DNA from: Girardinichthys multiradiatus
Taxonomy: Eukaryota; Chordata; Actinopteri; Cyprinodontiformes; Goodeidae
Direction of reading: 5' to 3'
Assembly (NCBI RefSeq): GCF_021462225.1
Contig: NC_061812.1
Location: 42,701,363 to 42,765,362 of the forward strand
Length of the DNA: 64,000 bases
Numbering within the stretch: the first letter of the stretch is position 1; every line of letters begins with the position of its first letter. Of this stretch, positions 34,313-44,960 are shown piece by piece. Both the position numbers and the translations under genes were made by a program. The notes below the pieces were generated by a model that saw only the letters and a list, made by a program, of their open reading frames with translations, did no database searches and was not told the DNA's origin.

Positions 34313-35155
34313 ATGAGTACCCAAAGCAAGGGAACTAGACTCTCTAGGAGTTTCATCATTGGTGGTGTGTTTCTCTCAGTATTCATTGTTACGTTTATCT
34401 TAGGGTATTTTTGTGAACTTCCATTCCAAACATGTTCTGAAAACCACTCCGGGAAGGTGTCCAAAAGGTCTAGTAAGAAATGCGTTGACCCATAACACAC
34501 CCGGGGGGGTGAATCCTTTACTTTTGTCCATGAAGTCATTGTCGCGCGGCTTACATGCACAATTGCATTCTGGGGGTACGGTAATTTATTTCATTTTGGG
34601 AGTAGAGGTATCAGGAACAGACCCTAAGCCAATAATAAAAGTTAATTTGAATAAAGAAACTTATCAGGTGCAGGCCACCAGGCCTCCAGCTGTCCCTGAA
34701 CCACTGGTCCCACAAGGAGGGGTAATAAAAGTAGACTGTAATACCACCACATCTGGGAAAGTGATAGGACTTTGGGCACGATCAGGATTATATTACTACT
34801 GCGGAGGACATAGACTTCTCACTAATATACCAAATAACACCATAGGAATATGTGCAGTGGTCAGATTGCAGGCCCTGTTGATTTTAATTGGCCCTAATAT
34901 TACCTCTGTGACATATCAACAAAATAAGGCACTGGCACTCACTCGTAGGAGGAGAAGACATATTATGAAAAGAAGCGCTCCAACCACTTTTGACTTGAGT
35001 CATGGTTCCCCCACCTATATAGATGCAATTGAAGTTCCGTGAGGAGTCCCTAATGAGTATAAACTTGCGGACCAAATATCAGCTGGATTTGAAAACATCC
35101 CTATTATAGCTGCCTTGTTCCCAGTAACGCCCAACAAAAACGTAGACCGCATTAA
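34313..35155 (+). pseudogene. Retroviral envelope remnant, 3'-truncated
   Basis: Starts ATG at 34313 with a hydrophobic leader (residues about 13-35). It changes frame near 34490 and continues to a stop at 35040-35042. Near the end lies a run of five Arg (34947-34961), a furin-type cleavage site between surface and transmembrane subunits. Env-like sequence continues past the stop in the same frame to about 35155, where similarity ends abruptly. The transmembrane subunit is almost entirely missing, so no membrane fusion protein can be made. The early part of the surface subunit is short compared with known env proteins. The family assignment relies on gene order and the cleavage site. Confidence 0.75.
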
Positions 35156-35247
35156 GAATCAGACATTTTTTAGACATTGAATTTAAAACACTGAATTTGT
35201 ATCCTGTGCAATTATGTATGTGAATTTTTGTACTTAAAATTTGCCAG

Positions 35248-35317
35248 CAAAAATTCACCTGCAAGAATTCGCCTGAAAAAATTCACCTGTAGAAATTCAC
35301 CTGCAGAAATTCGACTG
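35248..35317. repeat. Five tandem copies of a 14-bp unit
   Basis: Consensus approximately MARAAATTCACCTG; starts at 35248, 35262, 35276, 35290 and 35304 with one to four mismatches each. Subterminal repeats of this sort often bind transposases, which is an inference here. Confidence 0.85.
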
Positions 35318-35576
35318 CAAATGTGTTGACCTTCTGGTGACTCAAGCCAAAGCAATCAGCACTCAATTGAGTCGAGCGTCTTTTAGCCAATCTGATTACG
35401 CTTATTTGATCACGAGACACACCATTGCCTTGGGCAGAGGCGAGTCTCTTAACAGTTTGCTGGATAGTGCCTTAATGAAGATCAGTGATGAGATTTTTCT
35501 GCCAAAAATATATTATTACAAAACGCCAGGTAATTAACACCCATTTGAATCTCAAATGTTGATTAAATTTTAAGTT

Positions 35577-36083
35577 CCTCAATCTCTTTCTTTAAAGCTT
35601 CTATTTCTTCTTTTAACTTACAGCTTTCATTTACTGCCATGTCAAGGTCAGTGGGTTCTAGGACAGAGCAATAGTCATGGTCCAAAGTAGGACTGCAGTC
35701 TGCTCTTCTGCTGGGTTATCTGGGTCAGGTCTCCTTACCTGGTCCCAGACACTTGGTCTTGGAGGCTGTAGAATAATCATTCCATTTAAACAATAACAGG
35801 ACAACTCCTTGATTTACTGTCCTTCTTCCCCCAGCAGGTTTAGACTGGATGATCTGATGTGGAGTGAAGTGCAGACTGCAGACCTTGCTGCGAGGTGTTT
35901 CACTGAACCTGTCGCAACGAATACTCATTAACCACCGTCTTCTCAATTCAGCATCGCTTGGAAGCTGTGGAAACTTAAAAGATCATTATATTTTGAATAT
36001 GCTGTGCACTTAGGGACCCAGCAGTGTTTATGATATTGTTTTACTTGGTTCTGAAACACGAGTTTGTCCTTCTTTGCAGTCAT
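35577..36083 (-). pseudogene. THAP zinc-finger protein remnant with coiled coil
   Basis: On the minus strand, ATG at 36083 opens a frame reading HCWVPKC then LSFHSF. After a single-base frame change near 35957 it goes on as PSDAELRRRWLMSIRCD and SKVCSLHF. This is a complete C2CH THAP pattern: Cys-x4-Cys, the invariant Trp, then Cys-x2-His. A consensus splice donor CAG|GTAAGG follows (35739/35738). Sequence beyond it encodes a Lys/Glu-rich coiled coil (LKEEIEALKKEIEEL, about 35580-35630). THAP domains bind specific DNA, in transposases the element's ends. The frame change and the missing catalytic domain make this copy dead. Confidence 0.65.
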
Positions 36084-36183
36084 GGTTCCTCAAAGCGGAA
36101 GAAAGTAAGGCGCATTTCGCTCATGCGGATGTGATGTCAGCGTCGTACGTGCAAAGGGCCTATTGGTCATTACTTGAAAAAAG

Positions 36184-36764
36184 ACAGTTTAGATACAGGG
36201 TTGATGTAGTTTTTTGTTGTTGTATGTTAGGGTCCTTCACTTGATTGCTGGTCAAGAAAGAAACCCAAAGATGATGAGAGCACACTGAAATGGACTTGTC
36301 AAAAAACGTTTCTAAATTTTTTGTTTACTTTGTTAAAACAGCTAAACTGCAACTCTGTTTTTTTTATATTAAAGTGGGCCATGTCTTGTTTTAATTTTAT
36401 ACAAATACGAGAAGGACTTAAAAAGGCCTGCGTGGTTCCGTGTTTGATTTATTTGTAAGTAGGCCTACATGCACAAACTGCACTTCTGTTTATTAAATTA
36501 TATTATTACAGGGAAAATAATAATTAAAAATAATAATAAAAATGTAAAAGTTTATTAACTGTGTGATATTTTGCGGCTCCAGACTATTTTCTTTGGTGGA
36601 AGATGGAGCAAAGTGACCCTTTTGGTAATAAAGTTGCCAACACCTGTTATAGACCAACATAAGCTGGTAAGTAATTGTGAAGAGGGGGGAGATGATACAG
36701 GGTCTTTAAAACTTTGTACAAAAAACCAAAAAACAAAATGTAACCAGCCACTTTAACCAGTGCC
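36184..36764. other. No recognisable feature
   Basis: AT-rich, without notable frames. A retroviral 3' LTR was looked for here and not seen. Confidence 0.5.
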
Positions 36765-37230
36765 TCCATGCAAGCTAGCTCAAGCTAGCTTTGACTGGGC
36801 CCTCCAAACACTTGAATATGCTTTGATGTAAATCCATTCCACTGTAGCTCTGGCTGTATGTTTACGCTCATCCTGATGGTGAATCTCCATCCCAGACTAA
36901 ACTCTTTTAACAGGTCTTCTTCAAGGGTTCCCCTGTTATCTATCTCCAGATATCGTCCCAAGAACTTGACCAGCCTCCCTGTCCCTAATAAAGAGAAGCC
37001 TCCCCAGAGCATTACGCCGGTACTGTCCTGTTTTGCCTAGGAGATGGTGTGTCCAGAGTGACACACCATCTCCATGTAAGTCAAAAAGCTACATTTTGGT
37101 TTCTTCTGAAAAGAGCACCTTCTATCACATGTTTGCTGTGTGTTCTACATTGCTTGTGACAAACTGCATGCAGGTTTTCTTCTGGCTTTTTTCTTGCTAT
37201 TTTATCAAGACCAACGTTTAAGCATTACAG
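36765..37230 (-). mobile_element. Tc1-like transposon remnant (same family as 58.5 kb)
   Basis: Parallels the element at 58474-59510 closely. Both read GACTGGGCC-CTCCAA/ATTCTAACAC, then a stretch on ...CTCTGGCTGTATGTTTA, GAATCTCC, CAGAGCATTACG/CAGCATGATG and ATGTTTGCTGTGTG. In that family the transposase lies on the minus strand. Here the frame is thoroughly destroyed. A 14-bp hairpin at 37040-37073 sits inside it. Confidence 0.65.
37040..37073. repeat. Perfect 14-bp inverted repeat, 6-base loop
   Basis: GGAGATGGTGTGTC (37040-37053) and GACACACCATCTCC (37060-37073) are exact reverse complements. Located in the Tc1-like remnant. Confidence 0.9.
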
Positions 37231-38069
37231 CATCTGTGGAGCCAATGAAACAAGCTGACCACCAGAGAGTAGGATCTGCTACCAATGACCCAGTGTCAGA
37301 CTCCATTTGACTCTGACACAGCTCCAATGTACATACCCTGACAAGTAGTAGACATCTACATTGGGCAGGTGCTTTTAATCTTGTGACTACCCTACATATT
37401 CTCCCTAACCGCAGCCCACACTTTGATTTACCAGATCACCGCAGAGTATTTGAAGTTATTTTTATCTTTCTTGTTTTCATTGAAAAGTAGTCATTTTTCA
37501 ACCCCTATTAACTTGTTTCATGTGAAGTCTTTATACTCAGCATATGCACGCCAGAAGCGAACAAAAGGCAGTCAGTGAACTGGAACACAAAGATAAATAC
37601 CCACATTAATGGAATTGCTATACAGATAATAGCTGCACTCACAAGGACTGAGAAGAGTCAGAGTCAGTCCCACCATCATCTACTTATAAAGTCATCTAAT
37701 TAAGACAGGTGATAGATGGGGAGGCCGGGGGACGTTATCTTGTTCTCTCTGCTGGGTCCTCTTTGATTTGACTTTTGTTTACAAATGAATAAAAATTATT
37801 TATCAGTTTGTGCTTCAGCATTGCAGTATACCTTGAGACATTGACAGTTTGTCCTTGTAAGTAGAAAAGCAATGAATGTTGAAGAATAGCATCAACAAGC
37901 ACCCTTACAGTAAAGGGTTCCTTATTGTAGCTGGCAGAGGTTTATAGTTATGTAAATATCAGAAGTGGCTTAAACAGCAGCACCACATTAAAACCTTTCA
38001 ACGTAGAAATGCACCATTAAGAATTGTGAGGCCAGTTTCTTTTGTAAAACTCTGACCTCCTGAGGCCAG
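37231..38069. other. No recognisable feature
   Basis: No frames or repeats that I can name. The first 200 bases may be an extension of the Tc1-like remnant. Confidence 0.5.
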
Positions 38070-38413
38070 TTTTAATTCAATTTTTCTAGTGCCTATCTCC
38101 AGCGTTTTACAGGCAAGAGGCGGGGTACACCCTGGACAGGATGCCAGTCTATTGCAGGGCAACAAAGAGACAGTCAGGACAAACAACCTAACCATGCGCT
38201 CACTGCCATTCCTAAGGGCAATTTAGAGAGACCTATTAACCTAACAGTCATGTTTTTGGACCGTGGGAGGAAGCTGGAGAACCTGCACAAAACTCACGCA
38301 TGCACGGGGAGAACATGCAAACTCCATGCAGATGCAAGAACCCCAGCCAGAAGTTGAACCCAGAACCTTCTTGCTGCAAGGCAACAGTGCACCACCATGC
38401 AGCCCATACATTG
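38070..38413 (-). mobile_element. SINE-like dispersed repeat with tRNA-like head
   Basis: Read on the minus strand it begins GGGCTGCATGGTGGTGCACT and includes GGTTCTGGGTTCAA (B-box-like). It runs through the highly repeated teleost block containing TGGAGTTTGCATGTTCTCCC and GGACAGG... to about 38070. A box A/box B-like head suggests RNA polymerase III origin, but the A box is degenerate. It is inserted in the L2 3' end that lies at 38414-38640. I recognise the repeat but not its official name. Confidence 0.6.
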
Positions 38414-38640
38414 TAAGCAGCCATCTGGTATGACCAACTGGGGGTATGAGAAAGCAGAGCAGAGAGGCAAAAAGGACACAGAAGCACTGTTTAAGAGTAC
38501 TTTCTATGGGAAATAAAAGCAAAACATTAATATTAGTAGCTCCTTTAATGTCTTCATCTAGGAAAGAAAGGCAGCTAAGCAAATTAACTCTGAGCCAGTT
38601 TTCAAGTCTAGAGTATGAAAGAGAGCACATTTAAGCTAAT
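38414..38640 (-). mobile_element. L2 LINE 3' untranslated fragment
   Basis: The reverse complement aligns by eye with 21395-21600 of the L2 element on the plus strand. Shared pieces include GTGCTCTCTTTCA, GAAAACTGGCTCAGAGTT, AGGAGCTAC, CATAGAAAGTACTC and CCCCAGTYGGTC. It ends where the SINE-like repeat begins at 38413. Confidence 0.8.
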
Positions 38641-39399
38641 TCTGAATGCTCTAAGAACTATAATATATAAAAAGATATAAGAAAAGCATTAAAGTAATTT
38701 TTTGTTGTGGTCATAAATTATTTATATTAGAAGCATAGGCAACATCACACTGTGTATGACGGCACAGTCACTGTAAAACAGGGTTGTGTTAATAATTTAA
38801 AACAAAGACAAATGGTTTCAAAGTAAATTCTTTAACCTAACTTTAGCATCAGCCTTAGCAATTAGCATGGTTAGCATGACTAGCCTTACAAAAACCAACA
38901 GTCTACATAGTCTTTATGAAGAATGTTGATCCTTAGCCTTAACATTGAGATTCCCAAAAGTCTGCCAAATCTGGCCTGTACTTCTTGTAGACAGAGGTGG
39001 AAAGCTTAAAAGGATCTAAAATATCCAGCTTTGTTGATTTTAGTCTCACTCTCTCTGCAGTCATGTCCTGGTGTTGATAATTCCGTTTCATTTTAGAAAG
39101 CTTCTTGCTTCTCTGTGCTTCCTCTGAAGTAATTTTTGGACACATAGCTGCTACTGAAAATAGCTAACTCTTATTCTTCTATTGGAGGAAAAACGTCCAC
39201 AATGAAGAGTGTTGTTACATATGGTGGATTTACTGATCAGAAAAACCTTGCATTTTGAGTTTCTGACCAGCCAATCACCAGCCAGGTCCAATCTAGCTGA
39301 GAAATGTCTGATTCCTGTCAACAGCTTTTTTGTTGTTGTGCATCTCTACTTCACCATGTACTGTTAAGGAGCTGGATGTACTGACTAGACTCTCATACA
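38641..39399. other. No recognisable gene
   Basis: A 68-codon minus-strand frame (38939-39145) is basic but matches no family I know. No repeat identified. Confidence 0.5.
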
Positions 39400-39870
39400 A
39401 AAAAAATACAACAATGACGACATCAGGAAATTCAAATCCATAATGGAGTTTTAATGAAAATTCAACGTGGAAGACTCACCTTCATCGCCTCCGCTCCACC
39501 TGATGACTCCGCCATAGCGCTCCAATCAGAGACGGGTCCGCTCTTCTCCTCGTCCAATCAACTCCCAAGACATTATATTTAAAGACCTTCAACTCGGAAA
39601 TCACTGCTCGTTGTTAAGCTTCGACCCTCCTCTTCCCCTTTCTCCTCCAACTGGCTCCCCAATTCCTTCAAACTTCTTCAGACCACTCCACCACCAGGAT
39701 CGGATTCCCCGGGGGAAAGACATACCTAATCCTAAAATGCTCTTACTAGCTCTCTTCATCCTCAGAGCATACGTCTTCCTCCAGGGCCCGAGCGCCAAAC
39801 AGATATTTTTATTAATAAACCTGCTAATCATAATCTCGTTGTTTCCCTCCTTTGAGAGTCTTTCCAGGTT
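39400..39870 (+). promoter_or_regulatory. Possible promoter/LTR remnant
   Basis: A C/T-rich segment with CCAATCA words (39513 and 39554), a TATA-like TATATTTAAAG at 39575-39585 and an AATAAA at 39813-39818. That order (CCAAT, TATA, then a polyadenylation signal about 240 bases on) is how an LTR looks. No matching second copy, primer site or TG...CA ends with a duplication were found, so this is tentative. Confidence 0.3.
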
Positions 39871-41066
39871 GAATTGTTTATATGCTGTTGTTTCACATTC
39901 TGCACAATTACTAGGCAAATGTATAGTGAATAGTTATTACATATCCTGAAAACATATTCCTTCTACTTGAACAAATATAACAAACAATTTCAGATGAGCT
40001 TTATGTCCCACACAGGTTTGCTAGGGGCATAACGTATCGGGACATTAAAAGCACAAGAGAGATAAACAAATGAAATACAGTGGAGTAAAGTATTACAACA
40101 GTCTCTTCTGAATTTAAAGAAAACAACAACGTGACAGTATGATAAGAACTATAAACTGGCATCCAGGCAAAAATTAAGAGTTATTATTTTCAGCAAATTA
40201 CATTTTGAGCAGCAGGACAGAGATTATATGATGTTTTAAATTAGTCTCATCACCTGCAACTGACATTAAACAAAATCATCTTTAGCATCCAGAGACTCCT
40301 GGAAGATGCTACTAAACAAATTGTTTCTTATTCAGTATGATTTTTATTTTATTTTTTTGTGGATGATGTTTAATTTGATCTCTACCCTCTTAGTAGATGT
40401 CTGCATGTTTGACGGAAAGGTCAACAGCAAGGCAAAGTATGCAAGGTACCTTCTTTTTGTTCAGTTTGTGACATGTTTGCACTGTTGCAGTCTGCGATTT
40501 ATATTTCACAATCTGTCTGCAAAGCTGTAAATAATACTATTCAAACAGTTTATGTAGAAAAACCAGACAAGACCAACCCTTGTTCTATTTATGAATACCT
40601 CGAATGTCTGGACTATTCCTTCCAGATTCTGCTGGTTTCTGTTGATTTATCATATTGTTCTTACTGTTAATCTCTCCATCTCCTGTCACTCAGCGGGTAC
40701 CTGGTAGCCAATCAGTCCCTCTGACTTTGTATTTATAGAATATGGCCTGCAATGCTCTGTAATTTAGATTTGCTTTTCAAAAGATAAGCAGAAAGAACAT
40801 ATATTTAATATTTATCTTTTATACTTTGCCTTGAATAATCCCATAGCTCCCTTTTTGTCAATATGCTTGCTAAATATATTGCATTAGGATGCAGTATAGT
40901 GCTGCCTAAAGGGATCAACAATGTTGCATTTTATAGATATACATTCATATACACACTGTCCCAGCTCACTGAGAAATATTTTTCTCATTAAAGATCTTTA
41001 GGTCTCTTACATTTGGATCGCAGCCTTTGGATCTAAGAACTTTTGCTGCAGCTGCTGGAGATAGCA
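39871..41066. other. No recognisable feature
   Basis: AT-rich sequence with short frames only. Confidence 0.55.
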
Positions 41067-41071
41067 CAAAG

Positions 41072-41579
41072 TGTTATGAACCTTGGGTGTTTGAGATTAA
41101 GATTTCTGTAGATTTGTTTTTTTTCCCTATTGTTTATATTCTCAGTGTTAATATTTTAGTTCAACCTATTGCTTACTTATTTCTTAGTTTATTCTTGTAT
41201 TCCTGTACATTTAGATTTCTGTTAAATTCCTTCCAGGGCTTGTGTTCCTCTGTCTGCACTTGTTCATTTTCTCTCCTCTCTCAGCTGTCTGTCCCTTCAT
41301 TGGTCTCAGCTGTTTCTTATCTCTTGATTACTCTCACCTGTTTTGCTCTACCTTTCTCCACTCCTCCCAGTGTATTAATACTGTTCGGTTGTCATTGTTG
41401 ATTGCTGAATTCTACTGTTGCCTGCCTGTTATCGCCTGACCCTTGGCCTATGTTCCGTGTCCTACATCTGCGTGTCAGTTTGCCAGTACAGTTACCATTA
41501 AATATTTCTACTCACCATGCGGCTCCCAAGTTCCTGTTTGTACTTTGGTCCTAAAAAAACAAAACTGCAATCCTTGACA
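41072..41579 (+). mobile_element. Solo LTR, 508 bp, with target duplication
   Basis: Begins TGTTATGAAC and ends CCTTGACA, the TG...CA ends of an LTR, and is flanked by a perfect 5-bp duplication CAAAG (41067-41071 and 41580-41584). Contains ATTAAA near its 3' part (about 41500) as a likely polyadenylation signal; this sets the orientation. No coding sequence, primer site or second LTR, so it is a recombination product. Ends TGT...ACA and 5-bp duplications fit Ty3/gypsy or retroviral elements; the family is not established. Confidence 0.8.
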
Positions 41580-41584
41580 CAAAG

Positions 41585-42097
41585 ACGCAAAGAGGGAGAT
41601 TCAATGTCACCTCTCAATAACTCAGCAGTCCAAACTAATGTAAGAAGAATTGTCAAACAGCAGCGTTAGAATAACTGTGAAAACGTATGTGAGCAAGTCA
41701 GTTACATTGTTCTCTCGTTAACTGTGCAACACATTACCAGAAAGACAGTGTTGTGCACAGGTTTTTTTTATTTTTCAACATTATATATTTGATTATAACC
41801 TTGTTGCTTCTCAGAATTTACATCTTGCCAGGCAAACCCCTTTATCCTCACATTTTTGTAGAGAGAATAAGTAATTGGAAGGTTCTGTTTTTGTAAAAAA
41901 AAAAAAAAAAGCTGAACATACACTTTATAAAATACTGTGTTTATTTCTTTGACTATTTGTTATCTGGAGACAGCACAGACATTTTTCTTTAAGCCATGTG
42001 CATTTATTTTCTTCGAATGTAATTTCAACAAAGATCTGTACTGTACTGTACTATTGTTTGCTCAAGTCCACCTCTAAAAAAGGAAGAAAGCAAAATG
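41585..42097. other. No gene; poly-A run
   Basis: Contains an A-run at 41896-41911, otherwise nothing identified. Confidence 0.55.
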
Positions 42098-42119
42098 TTA
42101 AAGGGGACATATCTTGCAA

Positions 42120-43499
42120 AATCCACTTTTTTATAGTGTAGCATTTATAGAGTTCCATTAGTGCCAAAAATGTATTTGTGTCTAAAAATGTTTTACAGAG
42201 CTGTTGGCAGTTACAGCTTCATTTTGTGTTTGATGTTACAACAGTAATTCCCATCACCTCTGACTGAGCCTTGCTTCATAACTTACCAAAATTGCTGTCC
42301 AGATGAAACCATGTACACGCTACTTCCGCTTCATGAGACCAAAGTTACTTTAGAGTAATTTACAAAGATGGCAGTTGTGCCTCATTTTTGCTGCCACTTT
42401 GAGCTTCAATGCAATTAAAATGTGCACCAAATGAGTTTCATTTTTGAATTTCTCACCTTTTGATATTTACAATCCTAAAAAGAGGTTGATGTTGAAATCA
42501 TGCTGTCATGTATTTGTCTTGACTATTTTTTTTGCCCCCCAAAACAGTAAAAAAAGTGGAGTTTGAACAATCTATACTAATAACCCAACATGCTTTAGAA
42601 AAATGTAACACTCACTTTCAGGAAGAAAGGTCAAAGTTTAAACACCCATCTTTGTTATGCTTTGTTTATTTTGAAGTTTAAAAACCAACATCTTTAAATG
42701 GGAGATGAACTAGTAAGGTCGTCATTGTTAGATAAAATTTGCTATTAATAACTTGCATGGTTAAATGGGTTAAAAAGGTTATAAAGGTTACATAAAAATA
42801 AAAAAACTGGAACTGGAATGATGAGACAGCATCTGGTAAGAAGAAAGGACAAATCATATTAAACACAAAATCTGTAAAGCCTCAATTTCAAACCTCAAAT
42901 GGTGGCAGTAAATACATTGTAGCATTTCTAAATAAAGTTCTCTGATCCTGCAATTTTGTTGTTTCCTTTGTGTTTGTACTACCACCATACTTACCAGGTT
43001 TAGGCATACAAATGCGTTCAAATTGTCATTACCTAAACCTTGAGACAAATCCAAATGCCAGACTCCATGTACTCTACAAAGAAAGTATACATAGGGTGAA
43101 CAGGCAGCCACAAGATCACCTCACATGTATTTGCCTACAGGAACACGTGGCGGTTCCCATTCTCGCCATGTAAAAACGCGATCACTGTAGCGTCCGTAAA
43201 TGGGTTGCGCGCTTTAGCATTTTAGAAAATGTCAGATTATCCTTCACAAAACTTGCTGTAGAAGCAGCAAGAAGCATTCTTAAGATGAACCAAAAACGTG
43301 CAAATCAGCCATTTAGATAATGGTATGTCATGGTTTGGTATTGTAAAGTGTGTAAAATATCTTCAAGCAGGCTTGAAACTAAAAAGGGATGAAATTTGTC
43401 TTTTTATCATTCAACCAAAATGTGAGTTCAGTCAAAAATTATTTGTGATCCAATATTTTTAAATTGTAATTAAGAAATTGATTTTTTACAGTAAAGTAA
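42120..43499. other. Interior of the Kolobok-like element, no coding seen
   Basis: Short frames only, none transposase-like. Confidence 0.45.
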
Positions 43500-43867
43500 C
43501 ACACACTCACACTCACACACACACACGCACACACACTCTTGTTTTGCTATATGTAGTGAGGACCATGTGTTGACTCCCATTGACTTCCATTGATTTTCAG
43601 TCCTTTTCAACCCTTTCTATGCCCTAACCCTGACAATAACCCTAAACCTAACTATTACCAGTGCATGCCTAACCCTAACCTTAACCTAAAGTCAATGCAC
43701 ACCTTAGTCCTAAACCTAACCGTTAGCAAAATAGGTCGTGAGGACCAGCAAAATGTCCTCACTTTGGTACAAACGGTCCTCAATTTGATGGTGAAATCGG
43801 GAAAATGGTTCTCACTGTGATGCCAAGACAGGAACACACTCACACACACACACACACACACACACAC
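43500..43867. repeat. CA microsatellites flanking a dispersed repeat
   Basis: (CA)-rich runs at 43501-43537 and 43834-43867 bracket a block containing GTGAGGACCATGTGTTGACT, several CCTAACC words and GTCCTCAC pieces. Teleost genomes carry many such blocks. The CCTAACC words are irregular and not telomeric. Confidence 0.7.
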
Positions 43868-44049
43868 CTCCAAAGGCCTCCAAAACCTTATACTACGTCC
43901 ATGCTAAAACAAAATATTTTAGTATAACACCAATATCCAAAATGAATAAAATGCATTTATACATCTGTAGTTTTTGCAGACTTTCATAACAAACTGTTTA
44001 AGTCCTAATTTTCCATTTGATGTGGCATAAATAGATGTTAAAGCACAAA

Positions 44050-44290
44050 CATTTTCGGTCCGTTCTGTAACCGGTGGGTTGCCGGTTCAAACCCCTGCTC
44101 TTTCTGTCTCAGCTGCTGTGTCCTTGGGCAAGACACTTCAACCACCTCGCCTGCTGATGGGGGTCAGAGGGCTTGGTGGCACCGATTGTGTGGCAGCCCT
44201 GCTTCTGTCAGTCTGCCCAGGGCAGCTGTGGCCACAATGCAGCTTACCACTGTTAGTGTGTGAATGATTGGGTGGATGGCATTTAGGACA
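44050..44290 (+). mobile_element. tRNA-derived SINE fragment
   Basis: GGGTTGCCGGTTCAAACCCC (44077-44096) contains a good B box (GGTTCAAACCC). It is followed by the characteristic body with CTTGGGCAAGACACTTCA and GGTCAGAGGGC and by GTGTGTGAATGATTGGGTGG. The tail is cut. This is a SINE and not a functional tRNA gene, since no cloverleaf can be completed around the B box. Confidence 0.75.
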
Positions 44291-44915
44291 TTTAGCATTT
44301 ACCATCACTTTTCTAACTTACTTGCTTTTTAAAGGCGATTGCCAAAAAACTATTTGGTGCATTATCGATAATTACCAATAAAATAGTTAACCACAGTAAA
44401 ATTATAATTATACAAGACATGCAATCACTTTTTCACTTAAGGTCATTTTGGTTTGTGTAGCTTTTTTCCCCTGCTAGATTAAATAATCATTTGAAAATAT
44501 TTTTTTGTATTTGCTTAGGTTGTCTTTATGTGATATTAAAATATGATGATCTGAAACATTTAATTGTGATAAAAAACAAGAAATTGGGATGGGGTAAATA
44601 TTTTTTATGGTACTGATTGTCTTTGTAAGTGAGGCCTGGAAATGGAAAATATCTTTTTTTTTTCTGCCTTAAAGGTGACATCCATTTTTTTAGCCCTTAA
44701 ATACATTTTTTTGCATACTTGGAGTCTGTAGGAGTGCAGAATTTAATTTAGTCTTTCCAGGTGCTGCTTAGATATCTTTATATTCTGTTTGGGTCATATT
44801 TTTTCAATCTGTTCAGTTTTCTTATTCTGTTACGTTTTTTGAACTGTTAGGATATAGTATTTGCTGCAGAACAGCTAAACAAGGATATGGACGTCCGGCC
44901 GCCAATTTTGTGTAT

Positions 44916-44926
44916 CCGCCATTTTG
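44916..44926 (+). promoter_or_regulatory. YY1-like site upstream of the THAP remnant
   Basis: CCGCCATTTTG matches the YY1 core. It lies 35 bases upstream of the ATG at 44961, where a promoter of the THAP gene would be. Binding is inferred. Confidence 0.35.
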
Positions 44927-44960
44927 TTTCTCACTGCGATTTTGTAGTCCAAGCTCAAGT

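Larger units (their letters stand above)
28754..35155 (+). mobile_element. Endogenous retrovirus (class I, epsilon/gamma-like), broken
   Basis: Order on the plus strand: LTR, primer site, leader with a consensus splice donor (AAG|GTAAGT, junction 29327/29328), a short lysine-rich frame where gag should be, pol (RT, RNase H, integrase with a GPF segment) and env. Gag and protease are essentially absent. Pol is split by several stops and at least two frame changes, and env by a frame change and a stop. The sequence ends inside env at about 35155, where a THAP-type transposon remnant begins. No 3' LTR was seen. The polymerase resembles teleost class I elements and the env has a leader peptide and a furin-type site. 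It is an old, non-functional copy. Confidence 0.85.
35160..36180 (-). mobile_element. THAP-domain DNA transposon remnant (ISL2EU- or Kolobok-like)
   Basis: Directly after the break in env comes non-retroviral DNA with five 14-bp repeats (35248-35317) and a minus-strand THAP-plus-coiled-coil coding remnant (36083 to about 35577). THAP followed by a coiled coil is the N-terminal layout of several fish DNA transposases, notably ISL2EU-like ones. No DDE domain and no terminal inverted repeats were located, so this would be an N-terminal fragment or an internally deleted element. A host THAP gene exon is the alternative. Both boundaries are approximate. Confidence 0.45.

Noticed and set aside
28754..35155. 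Possibility that the ERV is replication-competent
   Set aside because: Gag is missing, pol has stops and frame changes plus a substituted catalytic position, env is truncated and there is no 3' LTR.
35248..35317. CRISPR-like array
   Set aside because: The units are contiguous 14-mers with no spacers, in a eukaryotic genome; it is a short tandem repeat.
38939..39145. 68-codon basic minus-strand frame
   Set aside because: Resembles nothing known and lacks context; not enough to call a gene.
41027..41401. Plus-strand frame of 124 hydrophobic codons
   Set aside because: It lies within the T/C-rich solo LTR; the hydrophobic residues are a by-product of pyrimidine-rich DNA.
43600..43720. CCCTAA-like words suggesting interstitial telomere
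   Set aside because: Copies are irregular (CCTAACC, CCTAAACC, CTTAACC) and lie inside a common microsatellite-flanked teleost repeat.
44077..44096. tRNA gene suggested by a good B box
   Set aside because: No cloverleaf can be completed; the sequence continues as a SINE body.
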